A stretch of 64,000 bases of DNA from TMP-86 sp031394735 (GTDB lineage: Bacteria; Pseudomonadota; Gammaproteobacteria; Steroidobacterales; Steroidobacteraceae). Under the pieces are notes generated by a model that was not told where the DNA came from, ran no database searches, and worked only from the letters and a program-made list of their open reading frames with translations. Below are positions 1 through 7,690 of this stretch, piece by piece. The translations under genes were made by a program, and so were the position numbers. Each line of letters begins with the position of its first letter. The stretch's first letter is position 1. The stretch is taken from assembly GCA_031394735.1 (NCBI GenBank), contig JANMXI010000263.1, forward strand, positions 1-64,000, written 5' to 3'.

Positions 1-114
1 CGCGATCGTCTCACTGCCGTGATGGACATCAGCATTGCTCTTTACGGACTGAAGGGACAGGCGCCGAATGTTCGACGACTTCAAAGCTTTCCTATCCGCG
101 TTCAACGCCGCTAA
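1..114 (+). CDS. C-terminal end of an unidentified protein (5' end outside window)
   Basis: An open frame runs from the first base to a TAA at 112-114 and encodes about 37 residues, including DRLTAVMDISIALYGLKG. It overlaps the start of the nucleotidyltransferase gene at 68 by 47 bases. That tight overlap is typical of two-gene toxin-antitoxin-like modules, where a small DNA-binding or HEPN-type protein precedes a nucleotidyltransferase. The visible fragment is too short to assign a family, and the overlap is the main reason to think it is real. Confidence 0.4.
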   Translation, partial: RDRLTAVMDISIALYGLKGQAPNVRRLQSFPIRVQRR

Positions 115-538
115 AGTCAGATATCTCGTCGTCGGTGGCTATGCGGTTTCACTGCATTCGCAGCCGCGGGCAACCAAAGATCTCGATATTTTCATCGCCA
201 CCGACTTTCCCAATAGCGAAGCGGTGTTCCGCGCGCTTGCGACTTTTGGTGCGCCGGTGGAAGGGCTCAGTGCCGCGGACTTTCGCGAGCCGGAAAATTT
301 CTTTCGAATGGGCGCGCCTCCGGTGATGGTCGATATCATGCCGAGAATCAGTGGCGTGGAATTCGAAGGTGCCTGGCAGCGACGTGTTGACATTGAAATC
401 GACGATAAGTTGATGGTTCCCTTTATTTCACGTGACGATTTGTTGATAGCCAAAATCGCGGCGGGTCGAGCACAAGACCTGGCCGATGTCGCTGCGCTCC
501 GCGACAGTGCGAAGCATGAGAACGACCATGAGCATTAG
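68..538 (+). CDS. Nucleotidyltransferase-fold protein (DUF6036/AbiEii-like)
   Basis: A 156-residue protein with a minimal nucleotidyltransferase signature: the GG-Y pattern at residues 23-26 (VVGGYAV) followed by the paired acidic residues KDLDIFI near residue 38. A third acidic position lies in MVDIMPR near residue 97. The C-terminal part (DDLLIAKIAAGRAQDLADV) matches the helical tail common in proteins that modify tRNA or a partner protein in AbiE-like or MNT/HEPN modules. The gene overlaps the upstream partial frame and looks like the second gene of a bicistronic pair. Whether it acts as a toxin or an antitoxin cannot be told from this window. The fold call is good; the biological role is inference. 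Confidence 0.7.
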   Translation: MFDDFKAFLSAFNAAKVRYLVVGGYAVSLHSQPRATKDLDIFIATDFPNSEAVFRALATFGAPVEGLSAADFREPENFFRMGAPPVMVDIMPRISGVEFEGAWQRRVDIEIDDKLMVPFISRDDLLIAKIAAGRAQDLADVAALRDSAKHENDHEH

Positions 539-891
539 GGGCTCACGAATGGCCGCGGAGTGCCAGAGTTGCCGTTTCGCCGTAGCCGGCTAATCCCCAT
601 GCTTAAATCGCAGGAAAGCTCACCAGGCAAGTTCGTCAAGTGGTCCAGGCTTATCGAGCAAACACCAATTTTCCGCACAGTGCCCACCGTTGCCGTGACA
701 ATTCTATTCATGCCCCGCTTCTGATATAAAATCGCCCCGTAGATAAATTTCCGCGGCGGAGAGTCGCGCGCTATGGTTCGCGGCAGGTATCGGGGTAACT
801 CGACCGCCCCAGCGGTGGCAGATCGAACAGGCTGTCGAGCAGTTCACGGAACAATCGTACTCGATCGTGGCGTGACAATTTCAGAACTCCG
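539..891. other. 353-bp stretch with no recognisable gene
   Basis: No reading frame here shows a recognisable protein. A TATAAAAT run near 725-732 is the only AT-rich promoter-like string, and it lacks a convincing -35 at normal spacing. I see no stable hairpin with a T-tract and no tRNA-like cloverleaf. The segment separates two toxin-antitoxin-type loci. Confidence 0.4.
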
Positions 892-1200
892 TTACTTCAG
901 CGACTCGAGCATCGTCCGCCGAAGAATCGCGTTGATGCGGGATTGATAACCCTTGCCTTTGGAACGCAGCCAGGCCAAAACGTCGGAATCGATTCGAACG
1001 GTGGTTGATGTCTTTGTGGGCCTGTAAAATTTATCGCGCACAGCGTTTTTCCAGAATTCCTCGGTCAGCGGCGGAATGTCGCCATAGTCGATCCGCTTTT
1101 CCGAACGCACAGCCGCTGCGGCCAACTCTGCTTTCTGACACTTGCTCAGCGACGGCAGCTTCGCTAAATCGACCCTGCGCCTAACGAGTTTCTTGCTCAT
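892..1200 (-). CDS. brnA: BrnA-type antitoxin
   Basis: A 102-residue protein starting MSKKLVRRRVDLAKLPSLS. The C-terminal half has the BrnA hallmark: DIPPLTEEFWKNA followed by a ribbon-helix-helix-like TTVRIDSDVLAWLRSKGKGY and INAILRRTM. BrnA binds and neutralises the BrnT ribonuclease and represses the shared promoter. The start at 1200 was chosen because it overlaps the end of brnT by 20 bases, the usual brnTA layout. A longer in-frame extension upstream runs through the brnT coding sequence and looks spurious. The antitoxin is intact although its toxin is frameshifted. Confidence 0.85.
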   Translation of the reverse strand: MSKKLVRRRVDLAKLPSLSKCQKAELAAAAVRSEKRIDYGDIPPLTEEFWKNAVRDKFYRPTKTSTTVRIDSDVLAWLRSKGKGYQSRINAILRRTMLESLK

Positions 1201-1485
1201 AGCGTTGCCTTTCCTTTGAATCGGCCGCCCGGGCCGAAATGATGCGAATAACTTCCACCTCATGATCGTCCACCTCGTCTGCCCGGATCGTATGGGCCAC
1301 AAGCAGCAAAAGGTGCCCATCGACAATGCCCAGCGTTATCCAGCGGAACTCGCCCTCCTCGATTTGACCCTGGTAGTGAGCGAGAAAGGATCAGCGAACG
1401 CACGAATCGCGACATCGAAACTGATGCCGTGCTTGCGCAAGTTGTCGGCGGCCTTGACGGGATCCCATTCAAAGCGTTGCGCCAT
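1181..1485 (-). pseudogene. brnT: BrnT-type ribonuclease toxin, frameshifted
   Basis: The minus strand starts at ATG 1485 with MAQRFEWDPVKAADNLRKHG and reads as BrnT up to IRAFADPF. It then runs into stops. The adjacent frame continues the family sequence exactly (AHYQGQIEEGEFRWITLG, then HLLLLVAHTIRADE and IRIISARAADSKERQRYE) to a TAG at 1181-1183. The total of 305 bases is one short of a multiple of three, so a single base is missing near 1381-1390, in a CTTTCTC context. This is either a true inactivating deletion or a sequencing error. If real, the antitoxin has outlived its toxin. Confidence 0.8.
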
Positions 1486-1723
1486 ACAAAAATGTTACTA
1501 CACTTACGTATTCTTAACAACACCCGATTAATTCATTCAGGATTGGTGCCGAGGTGCCCGATTCAAAACATTTCTATTCGTACGGAGTTAACTTGCGAAA
1601 GCCGAAGCGGTGAAGGCTGGGAAAGAGACGGGCGTGGGTTGCGAAAAATCCGGATCCCGCAACCCTGCAGACAGGGCTGACCTGCCTTATAATCATCACC
1701 AGCACACCAGACCCGGATACACC

Positions 1724-2272
1724 TTGAATTTTTGCAGCAATTGCGGCGCTCCGATCGCCATCAAAACCCCGCCTGGCGACCATCTCCCGCGATTCGTGTG
1801 CGAGCAATGCGGCTCCATTCACTACAAGAATCCGCTGCTGGTGTTGGGCTGCGTGCCTGAGTGGGAGGGCCGGATCCTGCTGTGCCGCCGTGCCATCGAG
1901 CCGCGGCTGGGCTACTGGACGGTTCCGGCCGGATTCATGGAAAACGGCGAAACAATGCAGCAGGCAGCGGCACGCGAGTGCCACGAAGAGGCATTGACCC
2001 GCGTCGATGTGGGGTCCCTGCTCGCCATCGTCAGCGTCACGCACGCACACCAGGTGCATGTGATGTTCCGCGCCCGCATGATCACGCCGGACTTTGCGCC
2101 AGGAACGGAGAGTCTGGAGGTCAAATTGGTCGCCGAGGCGGACGTGCCGTGGGAAAACCTGGCGTTTCCCAGCGGCGAATTCACGCTGCGCCGATATTTT
2201 GCGGACCGAGCCCAGGGGCGCGAAGATCATCATTTCACCGAATTGCAGCGCCGGCCGCGGATCGAGTCATGA
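1724..2272 (+). CDS. Nudix hydrolase with N-terminal zinc ribbon
   Basis: A 182-residue protein counted from TTG 1724 (NFCSNCGAPI). Residues 3-6 and about 33-36 form two CxxC pairs (CSNC, CEQC), a zinc ribbon like that of NudC-related enzymes. The Nudix box follows: G-FMENG-E-TMQQAAA-RE-CH-EE, which holds the Mg2+-binding glutamates. Such proteins hydrolyse nucleoside diphosphates linked to another moiety; the substrate cannot be read here. The start is uncertain. An in-frame ATG lies at 1610, but it adds 38 residues that do not look like protein before the zinc ribbon. The gene is followed by fdxA after 88 bases. Confidence 0.85.
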   Translation: MNFCSNCGAPIAIKTPPGDHLPRFVCEQCGSIHYKNPLLVLGCVPEWEGRILLCRRAIEPRLGYWTVPAGFMENGETMQQAAARECHEEALTRVDVGSLLAIVSVTHAHQVHVMFRARMITPDFAPGTESLEVKLVAEADVPWENLAFPSGEFTLRRYFADRAQGREDHHFTELQRRPRIES

Positions 2273-2360
2273 CGTTCCGGGCGTGCTCCTCCGCTGCCTG
2301 GACTTTATGGCACAATAAACCCGTTAGCGAGTTTCCACTTCCAATTTTTAAGGGTACGCC

Positions 2361-2684
2361 ATGACCTTCGTGGTCACAGAAAATTGCATCAAGTGCAAGT
2401 ACATGGATTGCGTCGAAGTATGCCCCGTGGATTGCTTCCACGAAGGCCCCAACTTCCTCGTGATCGATCCGGATGAGTGCATCGACTGCACCCTGTGCGA
2501 GCCGGAGTGTCCGGTGGAAGCGATCTACTCCGAAGAGGAATTGCCCTCAGGCCAGGAAAACTTCCGGCAGCTCAACGCGGAACTTGCCAAGAAGTGGCCG
2601 GTGATCAGCGAGATGGGCACGCCGCCCGCCGATGCGAAGGAATGGGAAGGCAAGAAGGGTAAGCTCGATCTGCTGGAACGGTAA
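2361..2684 (+). CDS. fdxA: 7Fe ferredoxin FdxA
   Basis: A 107-residue ferredoxin with the FdxA pattern. The first cluster region is CIKCKYMDCVEVCPVDCF (residues 9-26), where the CxxCx4-type spacing and interposed residues give a [3Fe-4S] site. The second is CIDCTLCEPECPVEAIY, a [4Fe-4S] site. The acidic C-terminal tail (WEGKKGKLDLLER) is typical of the 107-113-residue proteobacterial FdxA family. It is a soluble cytoplasmic electron carrier. It sits alone, convergent with dsbC, and probably does not belong to the distant oxygenase cluster. Confidence 0.93.
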   Translation: MTFVVTENCIKCKYMDCVEVCPVDCFHEGPNFLVIDPDECIDCTLCEPECPVEAIYSEEELPSGQENFRQLNAELAKKWPVISEMGTPPADAKEWEGKKGKLDLLER

Positions 2685-2718
2685 CGCTGCCAAAGCGGGG
2701 CCGTGCCAGGCGCGCGCC

Positions 2719-3462
2719 TTACCGACGCGCGAGCTGCAGATCTTTCAAATATCGCACCAGGTCAGCCGGCGGCAGGTAGCCTGAAATATAGTCACCGCCC
2801 TCGGTGACTATGGCCGGCGTGCCGCGCACGCCGATGCTCTGTCCCAGATCATATTCGCGCGCCACCGGATCATTCGCGCACATCTTGGTCAGATCTGGTT
2901 GGGTGCCCAGCTTGGCACGAGTCAGCGCCGCGTTGCGGTCCTGAGCACACCACACGGCCTGTGCCTTGCGCCAACTTTCCGTTCCGGGACCCGACCGTGG
3001 AAACGCGGCGTAACGAACCCGAACTCCCAGGCGATTCAACTCCGCCATCTCGCTGTGCAGTTTGCGGCAATAGCCACAATCCACATCGGTGAACACCGTG
3101 ATGGTGAACTGCGGGACCTTCGGCGAGAAGATGATCATCTGCGATTCCGGCAGCGCGCTCAGCAATTGCTTGCGCGCCTCGTTGCGACGGACTTCGCTTA
3201 AGTTTTGATGCGTGTCCATGTCGTACACGCTGCCGTCGATGAAATACTTGCCGTCCGCAGTCAGGTAGCTGACTTCCGCGCCCTGGCTGAACTCGAACAA
3301 ACCGGGAATCGGCGCCGGGCGCAGATCTTCGATTTTGGAACCCGCGGGCAACTTCTTCAGCAGATCGATGCGGGGGTCTTTGGATTCACCGGCGGCAAGC
3401 GCACTGGCGGCGCAGAAAAAAGCGCCGACGAGAAAAGTGAATCGCGTGAACGTGGATGACAT
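2719..3462 (-). CDS. dsbC: Thiol:disulfide interchange protein DsbC
   Basis: A 247-residue periplasmic disulfide isomerase. An N-terminal signal peptide (FTFLVGAFFCAASALA) is followed by the DsbC/G dimerisation domain (to about residue 85) and a thioredoxin fold with the redox motif CGYC in DVDCGYCRKLH near residue 130. The cis-proline loop is GTPAIV. A second cysteine pair (VWCAQ and KMCAND) matches the structural disulfide of DsbC. It repairs wrongly paired disulfides in exported proteins and is kept reduced by DsbD, which is not in this window. It lies 65 bases downstream of xerD on the same strand, an arrangement seen in many gammaproteobacteria. Confidence 0.93.
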   Translation of the reverse strand: MSSTFTRFTFLVGAFFCAASALAAGESKDPRIDLLKKLPAGSKIEDLRPAPIPGLFEFSQGAEVSYLTADGKYFIDGSVYDMDTHQNLSEVRRNEARKQLLSALPESQMIIFSPKVPQFTITVFTDVDCGYCRKLHSEMAELNRLGVRVRYAAFPRSGPGTESWRKAQAVWCAQDRNAALTRAKLGTQPDLTKMCANDPVAREYDLGQSIGVRGTPAIVTEGGDYISGYLPPADLVRYLKDLQLARR

Positions 3463-3527
3463 GAGAAGCTCCGAGCGCCGGTGATCCGGACCTGTCGATT
3501 CTAGCTCAAGCCCAGTACGGGCGCTCG

Positions 3528-4484
3528 TCAGCCGCGTGGATGATGCTGCGTGTGCAACTCTTTCAAACGCTCACGCGCCACGTGGGTGTAGATCTGCGTC
3601 GTCGACAGATCGCTATGACCCAGCAGCATCTGCACCACACGCAAGTCAGCGCCGTGATTGAGCAGATGAGTGGCAAATGCGTGGCGCAGCGTATGCGGCG
3701 AGAGTTCCTTCTCGACCGCCGCCTTCTTGGCGTACCGCTTGATGATGTGCCAAAAGGCCTGCCGCGTCATGCGGTCGCCGCGGCGCGTCGGAAACAAATA
3801 GTCGGTCTGCCGTTCGAGCAGAATTTCGGTGCGCGGGCCCTGCATGAACTGCCGCAGCCAGCGCATGGCCTCTTCTCCCAGCGGAATCAGACGTTCGCGG
3901 TTGCCCTTGCCGACCACGCGCATGACGCCCTGGTTGAAATTGATTTGATTGTGCTTGAGGCTCACAAGTTCCGAAACGCGCAGACCCGTGGCATACAACA
4001 CCTCGAGCATGGTGCGGTCACGGTGGCCCAGCGGATCATTCGTGCTCGGCGCCTCGAGCAGCGCATCGACTTCCGCTTCGGTCAGAGACTTGGGCAGCGA
4101 GCGGCCGATCTTCGGCATCGCGATCTGTGCCGTCGGGTCCTCCGTCATCAGACCCTCGCGGATCACATAACGGAAGAAGCGGCGAAAACTCGACAGCTGC
4201 CGCGCGGTGGAGCGCGGACGTGAGCCGCCTTCGACACGAGCGGCGATGAATCCCAGAATTTCAGTGCGCGTCGCCTTGAGCAGCGCGCTGTCATGATCTT
4301 CGAGCCAGCGCCCGAGTGCCGTGAGATCGGCACGATAGGCAGCCAGCGTGTTGGCGGACAAGCCACGCTCCATCCACACGGCGTCCAGAAAGCGCTGCAG
4401 CGCTGGATCGGCCACCTCGCGCAACGGTTCGCCGGTGGCGCTGGTGCTGCGCGTGAAAACTGTCCTCTTCAGAGCGGTAGACAT
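3528..4484 (-). CDS. xerD: Tyrosine recombinase XerD
   Basis: A 318-residue site-specific recombinase. The N-terminal SAM-like core-binding domain (LQRFLDAVWMERGLSANTLAAY) is followed by the catalytic domain with all key residues: Arg in ATGLRVSEL, Lys in VVGKGNRERL, HTLRHAFATHLL (His-x-x-Arg), His in LLGHSDLSTTQ and the nucleophilic Tyr in IYTHV. With XerC it resolves chromosome dimers at dif. XerD rather than XerC is favoured by the adjacent dsbC gene and by the sequence pattern. The first 20 residues may be extra, since XerD proteins are usually about 300 long. Confidence 0.9.
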   Translation of the reverse strand: MSTALKRTVFTRSTSATGEPLREVADPALQRFLDAVWMERGLSANTLAAYRADLTALGRWLEDHDSALLKATRTEILGFIAARVEGGSRPRSTARQLSSFRRFFRYVIREGLMTEDPTAQIAMPKIGRSLPKSLTEAEVDALLEAPSTNDPLGHRDRTMLEVLYATGLRVSELVSLKHNQINFNQGVMRVVGKGNRERLIPLGEEAMRWLRQFMQGPRTEILLERQTDYLFPTRRGDRMTRQAFWHIIKRYAKKAAVEKELSPHTLRHAFATHLLNHGADLRVVQMLLGHSDLSTTQIYTHVARERLKELHTQHHPRG

Positions 4485-4629
4485 AGTGACCTATCTGCGT
4501 TGTGGCGAACGCCAATTGGCGCTTGCTCGATCAGTGGCCAGTATGCGAGGCGAAAGGCGTAGCGGTGCGTGATCAGAATCACACAAACAATGAAGTATTA
4601 ACATAAGGAGAACCAGATCACAGTACTCT

Positions 4630-5352
4630 ATGCCAATGCGAGAAATACGCCGGAAAATCTACGGGATTTACTGCATCGCCCTGTTTCTTACCACGGCAGT
4701 TTCAGTGCTGATCGTAAACCTGTTCGTTCCCGGTGTGCGCAATCGGCGCGCTGTTGCGCGCGCCAGTTCTCGATTTTTCTTGAAGGCCATCGGCATTCCG
4801 TTCCACGTGCACGGATTGGAGCGCTTGCCCGCAACACCCTGCGTCGTGGTGGCCAACCACGCCAGTTATCTCGATGGACTGGTGGTTGCCGCAGCGTTAC
4901 CGCCGGAGTTCGCATTCGTCATCAAAAAGGAAATGGTGCGTGTGCCGGTGGCGAGCATTTTGCTCAAGCGCCTGGGCTCGGAATTCGTCGAGCGCTATGA
5001 CAGCCACAAAGGCGCTGCGGATACGCGCCGCGTTTTAAAGACGGCCGCGAAGGGACAATCGATCGTGTTTTTCCCCGAAGGAACCTTCACCGAAGATCGC
5101 GCCATCGGAAAATTTCACGCCGGCGCATTCGCCACCGCGGCGCGCAACAATATGCCGGTGGTCGCCGTCGCGGTGCATGGAACGCGCGATGCCATGCCCT
5201 CGGGCACGCTGCTGATGCGTCGCGTCCCCATCCGCGTCGAAGTGCTTGCCATATTTGAAAGCACGGAAATCTCCCCCACCTCTGCCAATGAGGTGCGGCA
5301 ATGGGCGCGTTCACTGATCGCCGAGGCGGTCGGCGAGAGCCTGTCGGCCTAG
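4630..5352 (+). CDS. 1-acyl-glycerol-3-phosphate acyltransferase-like protein (PlsC family)
   Basis: A 240-residue membrane-associated acyltransferase. An N-terminal hydrophobic segment (YGIYCIALFLTTAVSVLIV) precedes the catalytic NHASYLDGLVV block (HX4D) near residue 76. The acceptor-binding block FPEGTFT lies near residue 148, followed by PVVAVAVHGT. These are blocks I, III and IV of the LPLAT family, which transfers an acyl chain onto lysophosphatidate or similar lipids. The acyl donor and exact acceptor are not evident. It stands alone on its strand, divergent from xerD with a 145-bp AT-rich gap. Confidence 0.85.
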   Translation: MPMREIRRKIYGIYCIALFLTTAVSVLIVNLFVPGVRNRRAVARASSRFFLKAIGIPFHVHGLERLPATPCVVVANHASYLDGLVVAAALPPEFAFVIKKEMVRVPVASILLKRLGSEFVERYDSHKGAADTRRVLKTAAKGQSIVFFPEGTFTEDRAIGKFHAGAFATAARNNMPVVAVAVHGTRDAMPSGTLLMRRVPIRVEVLAIFESTEISPTSANEVRQWARSLIAEAVGESLSA

Positions 5353-5498
5353 GCAACAGGCCCGGGTTTGCGCGGAATCGGGTCCGGGCCCTGTGCCGCA
5401 CCGCGCCAACTTCACATAAACCCTCAGGATTGACTGATTTTGTTTTGCATCGCAATATTCGCACTTGCGTAAAGTAACGAAACAGCAGGCTTTCATCT

Positions 5499-6683
5499 AT
5501 GTCTAAGGATCATGTGGTCATTCTTGCGGCGCGGCGTACACCGGTTGGCGCCTTCCAGGGCGTGTTCGCCGGCGTGACAGCCCCGCAACTCGGCGGGGCT
5601 GCCATCAAAGCCGCCGTTGCCGATTCCGGGGTCGCCCCGGCGGATATCAACGAAGTGATCATGGGATGTGTGCTGCCGGCCGGTATCGGCCAGGCGCCTG
5701 CCCGTCAGGCTGCGTTTTTGGGCGGTGTGCCTGCCGGCGTCCCCGCGACCACGATCAACAAGATGTGCGGCTCAGGCATGCGGGCCTTGATGATGGCGGC
5801 GGACCAACTCAGCGCACAGTCGGCCGACGTGATTGTCGCCGGCGGGCTGGAGTCGATGACCAATGCACCTTATTTGCTTCCGAAGGCGCGAGCCGGCATG
5901 CGCATGGGACACGGCGAAGTGCTGGACCATATGTACACCGACGGTCTGCAAAGTCCCTGGGATGGACAGCTCATGGGCTGTTTTGCGGAAGCCACGGCGG
6001 AGAAGTACGGATTTACGCGGGAGGCGCAGGATGCGTTTGCGACCGAATCATCACGTCGCGCGCTCGCCGCCAGTAACAGCGGTGCGTTCGTCAAGGAAAT
6101 CGCGGCGGTCACTGCCAAGACTCGCAAGGGCGAGGTAGTCGTCGACAAGGACGAAACGCCGTTCACCCTGGATGTGTCGAAGATTCCAACGTTGAAACCC
6201 GCGTTCAAGAAGACCGGCACCGTCACCGCCGCGAGTTCCTCAAGCATTTCGGACGGCGCGGCGGCCTTGGTGCTGACACGCGAATCGGTGGCGCAAAAGC
6301 ACGGCCTAAAGCCGGTGGCGAGAATTCTGGCGTATGCGAGTATCGCGCTGGAGCCGGAGTGGTTCACCATCGCACCGGCGGGCGCGATCAAGAAAGTGTT
6401 GCAGCAGACCGGCTGGAGTGTCGCGGACGTCGATCTGTTCGAAATCAATGAGGCCTTCGCGGCGGTGACCATGGCGGCCACCAAGGACCTTGGGTTGGAC
6501 CCGGCCAAGGTCAACGTCAACGGCGGCGCCTGTGCGCTCGGCCATCCGGTGGGAGCCACCGGTGCACGCATCACCACGACGTTGATTCATGCGTTGGCCG
6601 CCCGCGGGCTGACTCGCGGCGTGGCGGCGCTGTGCATTGGCGGCGGTGAAGCCACCGCCCTTGCCGTCGAACTCATCCAGTAG
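5499..6683 (+). CDS. Acetyl-CoA C-acyltransferase (thiolase)
   Basis: A 394-residue thiolase of normal family length. The nucleophilic Cys is in NKMCGSGM near residue 90. The second active-site blocks are NEAFA near residue 320, GGACALGHPVGATGAR (catalytic His) near 350, and CIGGGE near the C-terminus (second Cys). It either condenses two acetyl-CoA or cleaves 3-ketoacyl-CoA; the sequence resembles biosynthetic/degradative type II thiolases. It is followed by a short-chain dehydrogenase and ETF-quinone oxidoreductase, which suggests acyl-CoA or branched-chain amino-acid oxidation. A GGGGCA/TGCCCC inverted repeat at 6704-6719 lacks a T-tract. Confidence 0.92.
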   Translation: MSKDHVVILAARRTPVGAFQGVFAGVTAPQLGGAAIKAAVADSGVAPADINEVIMGCVLPAGIGQAPARQAAFLGGVPAGVPATTINKMCGSGMRALMMAADQLSAQSADVIVAGGLESMTNAPYLLPKARAGMRMGHGEVLDHMYTDGLQSPWDGQLMGCFAEATAEKYGFTREAQDAFATESSRRALAASNSGAFVKEIAAVTAKTRKGEVVVDKDETPFTLDVSKIPTLKPAFKKTGTVTAASSSSISDGAAALVLTRESVAQKHGLKPVARILAYASIALEPEWFTIAPAGAIKKVLQQTGWSVADVDLFEINEAFAAVTMAATKDLGLDPAKVNVNGGACALGHPVGATGARITTTLIHALAARGLTRGVAALCIGGGEATALAVELIQ

Positions 6684-6913
6684 CGACGATTCCATGGGAT
6701 TAAGGGGCATCCTTGCCCCCGGCCATGCCCAATCCGTTGACCATCCTAGTTGCCGGCGTCCATGGCCTATCAGCATGGGTTTCCCGCTTTATAAAGCGTC
6801 GTTTAGGGGAAATCCCCTCATCGACTGTCCGTCAGGTGGATTGAGTTGGACCATGCCGTATTCTGTGGTTAATTACTCGGCTGTTTTTTATGGAAGTGGG
6901 GGACGTTAAGCCA

Positions 6914-7681
6914 ATGAATATCAACGAAGCGCGCGCCGTCATCACTGGAGGCGCATCGGGCCTGGGGAATGCGGTCGCCCGCCATATCGTCGCCGCCGGC
7001 GGCAAGGTCGCCTTGCTCGACGTGCAGGACACGCTCGGCGCAACTGCGGCGGCCAATCTCGGGCCTGCCGCAACCTTCATCAAGTGCGATGTCACCAATG
7101 AGCAAAGCGTCAACGACGCCGCCCAGCGCGCGCATGCGTTCTTGGGCTCGATCAACCTGACGGTGAACTGCGCCGGTGTGGTCGGTGCGGGACGCATGCT
7201 CGGCAAATCCGGACCGATGGCCGGCGATTTTTTCACCAAGGTGGTTCACATCAACCTGATCGGGACCTTCCTGGTCGACAAGGCCTGCGCCAATCTGATG
7301 ACGCAGAATGCGCCCAACGCCGATGGCGAGCGCGGCCTGATCATCCACACCTCCTCGGTAGCCGCGTATGAAGGCCAGATCGGCCAGGTCGCCTACTCCG
7401 CCACCAAAGGTGCCGTGCTGGCCATGACGCTGCCGATGGCGCGCGAACTGGCTGCCTTCGGCATTCGCGTCATGACGATTGCGCCGGGCGTGTTCTGGAC
7501 ACCGATGGTCGATGGCATGACCCAGGATTTGCAGGACTCCCTCGCCGCCCAGGTGCCATTCCCCAAGCGCCTTGGCCGCGCCGAGGAATATGCCTCGCTG
7601 GTCGCGCACCTATTCCAATCACCGTACATGAACGGCGAAGCGGTCCGCCTTGATGGCGCCATCCGCATGCAGCCCAAGTAA
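6914..7681 (+). CDS. Short-chain dehydrogenase, 3-hydroxyacyl-CoA dehydrogenase type II-like
   Basis: A 255-residue SDR counted from ATG 6914. The nucleotide-binding TGGASGLG is near residue 11, and the catalytic Ser and YSATK come later (HTSSVAAYEG, then QVAYSATKGAV). PMARELAAFGIRVMTIAPG and the C-terminal GEAVRLDGAIRMQPK match the HSD10 family, which oxidises 3-hydroxyacyl-CoA, including the isoleucine-pathway intermediate. The upstream in-frame start at 6890 adds eight residues before the normal N-terminus and is less likely. It sits between a thiolase and ETF-quinone oxidoreductase, only 9 bases from the latter, so these are probably co-transcribed. Confidence 0.88.
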   Translation: MNINEARAVITGGASGLGNAVARHIVAAGGKVALLDVQDTLGATAAANLGPAATFIKCDVTNEQSVNDAAQRAHAFLGSINLTVNCAGVVGAGRMLGKSGPMAGDFFTKVVHINLIGTFLVDKACANLMTQNAPNADGERGLIIHTSSVAAYEGQIGQVAYSATKGAVLAMTLPMARELAAFGIRVMTIAPGVFWTPMVDGMTQDLQDSLAAQVPFPKRLGRAEEYASLVAHLFQSPYMNGEAVRLDGAIRMQPK

Positions 7682-7690
7682 GGAACTCTC

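Noticed and set aside
892..1326. Longer form of the BrnA protein from 1326
   Set aside because: The extra N-terminal residues run through brnT in a different frame; MSKKL at 1200 is the normal start.
6704..6719. GGGGCA/TGCCCC hairpin after the thiolase gene
   Set aside because: The stem is short and no T-tract follows, so it does not qualify as a terminator.
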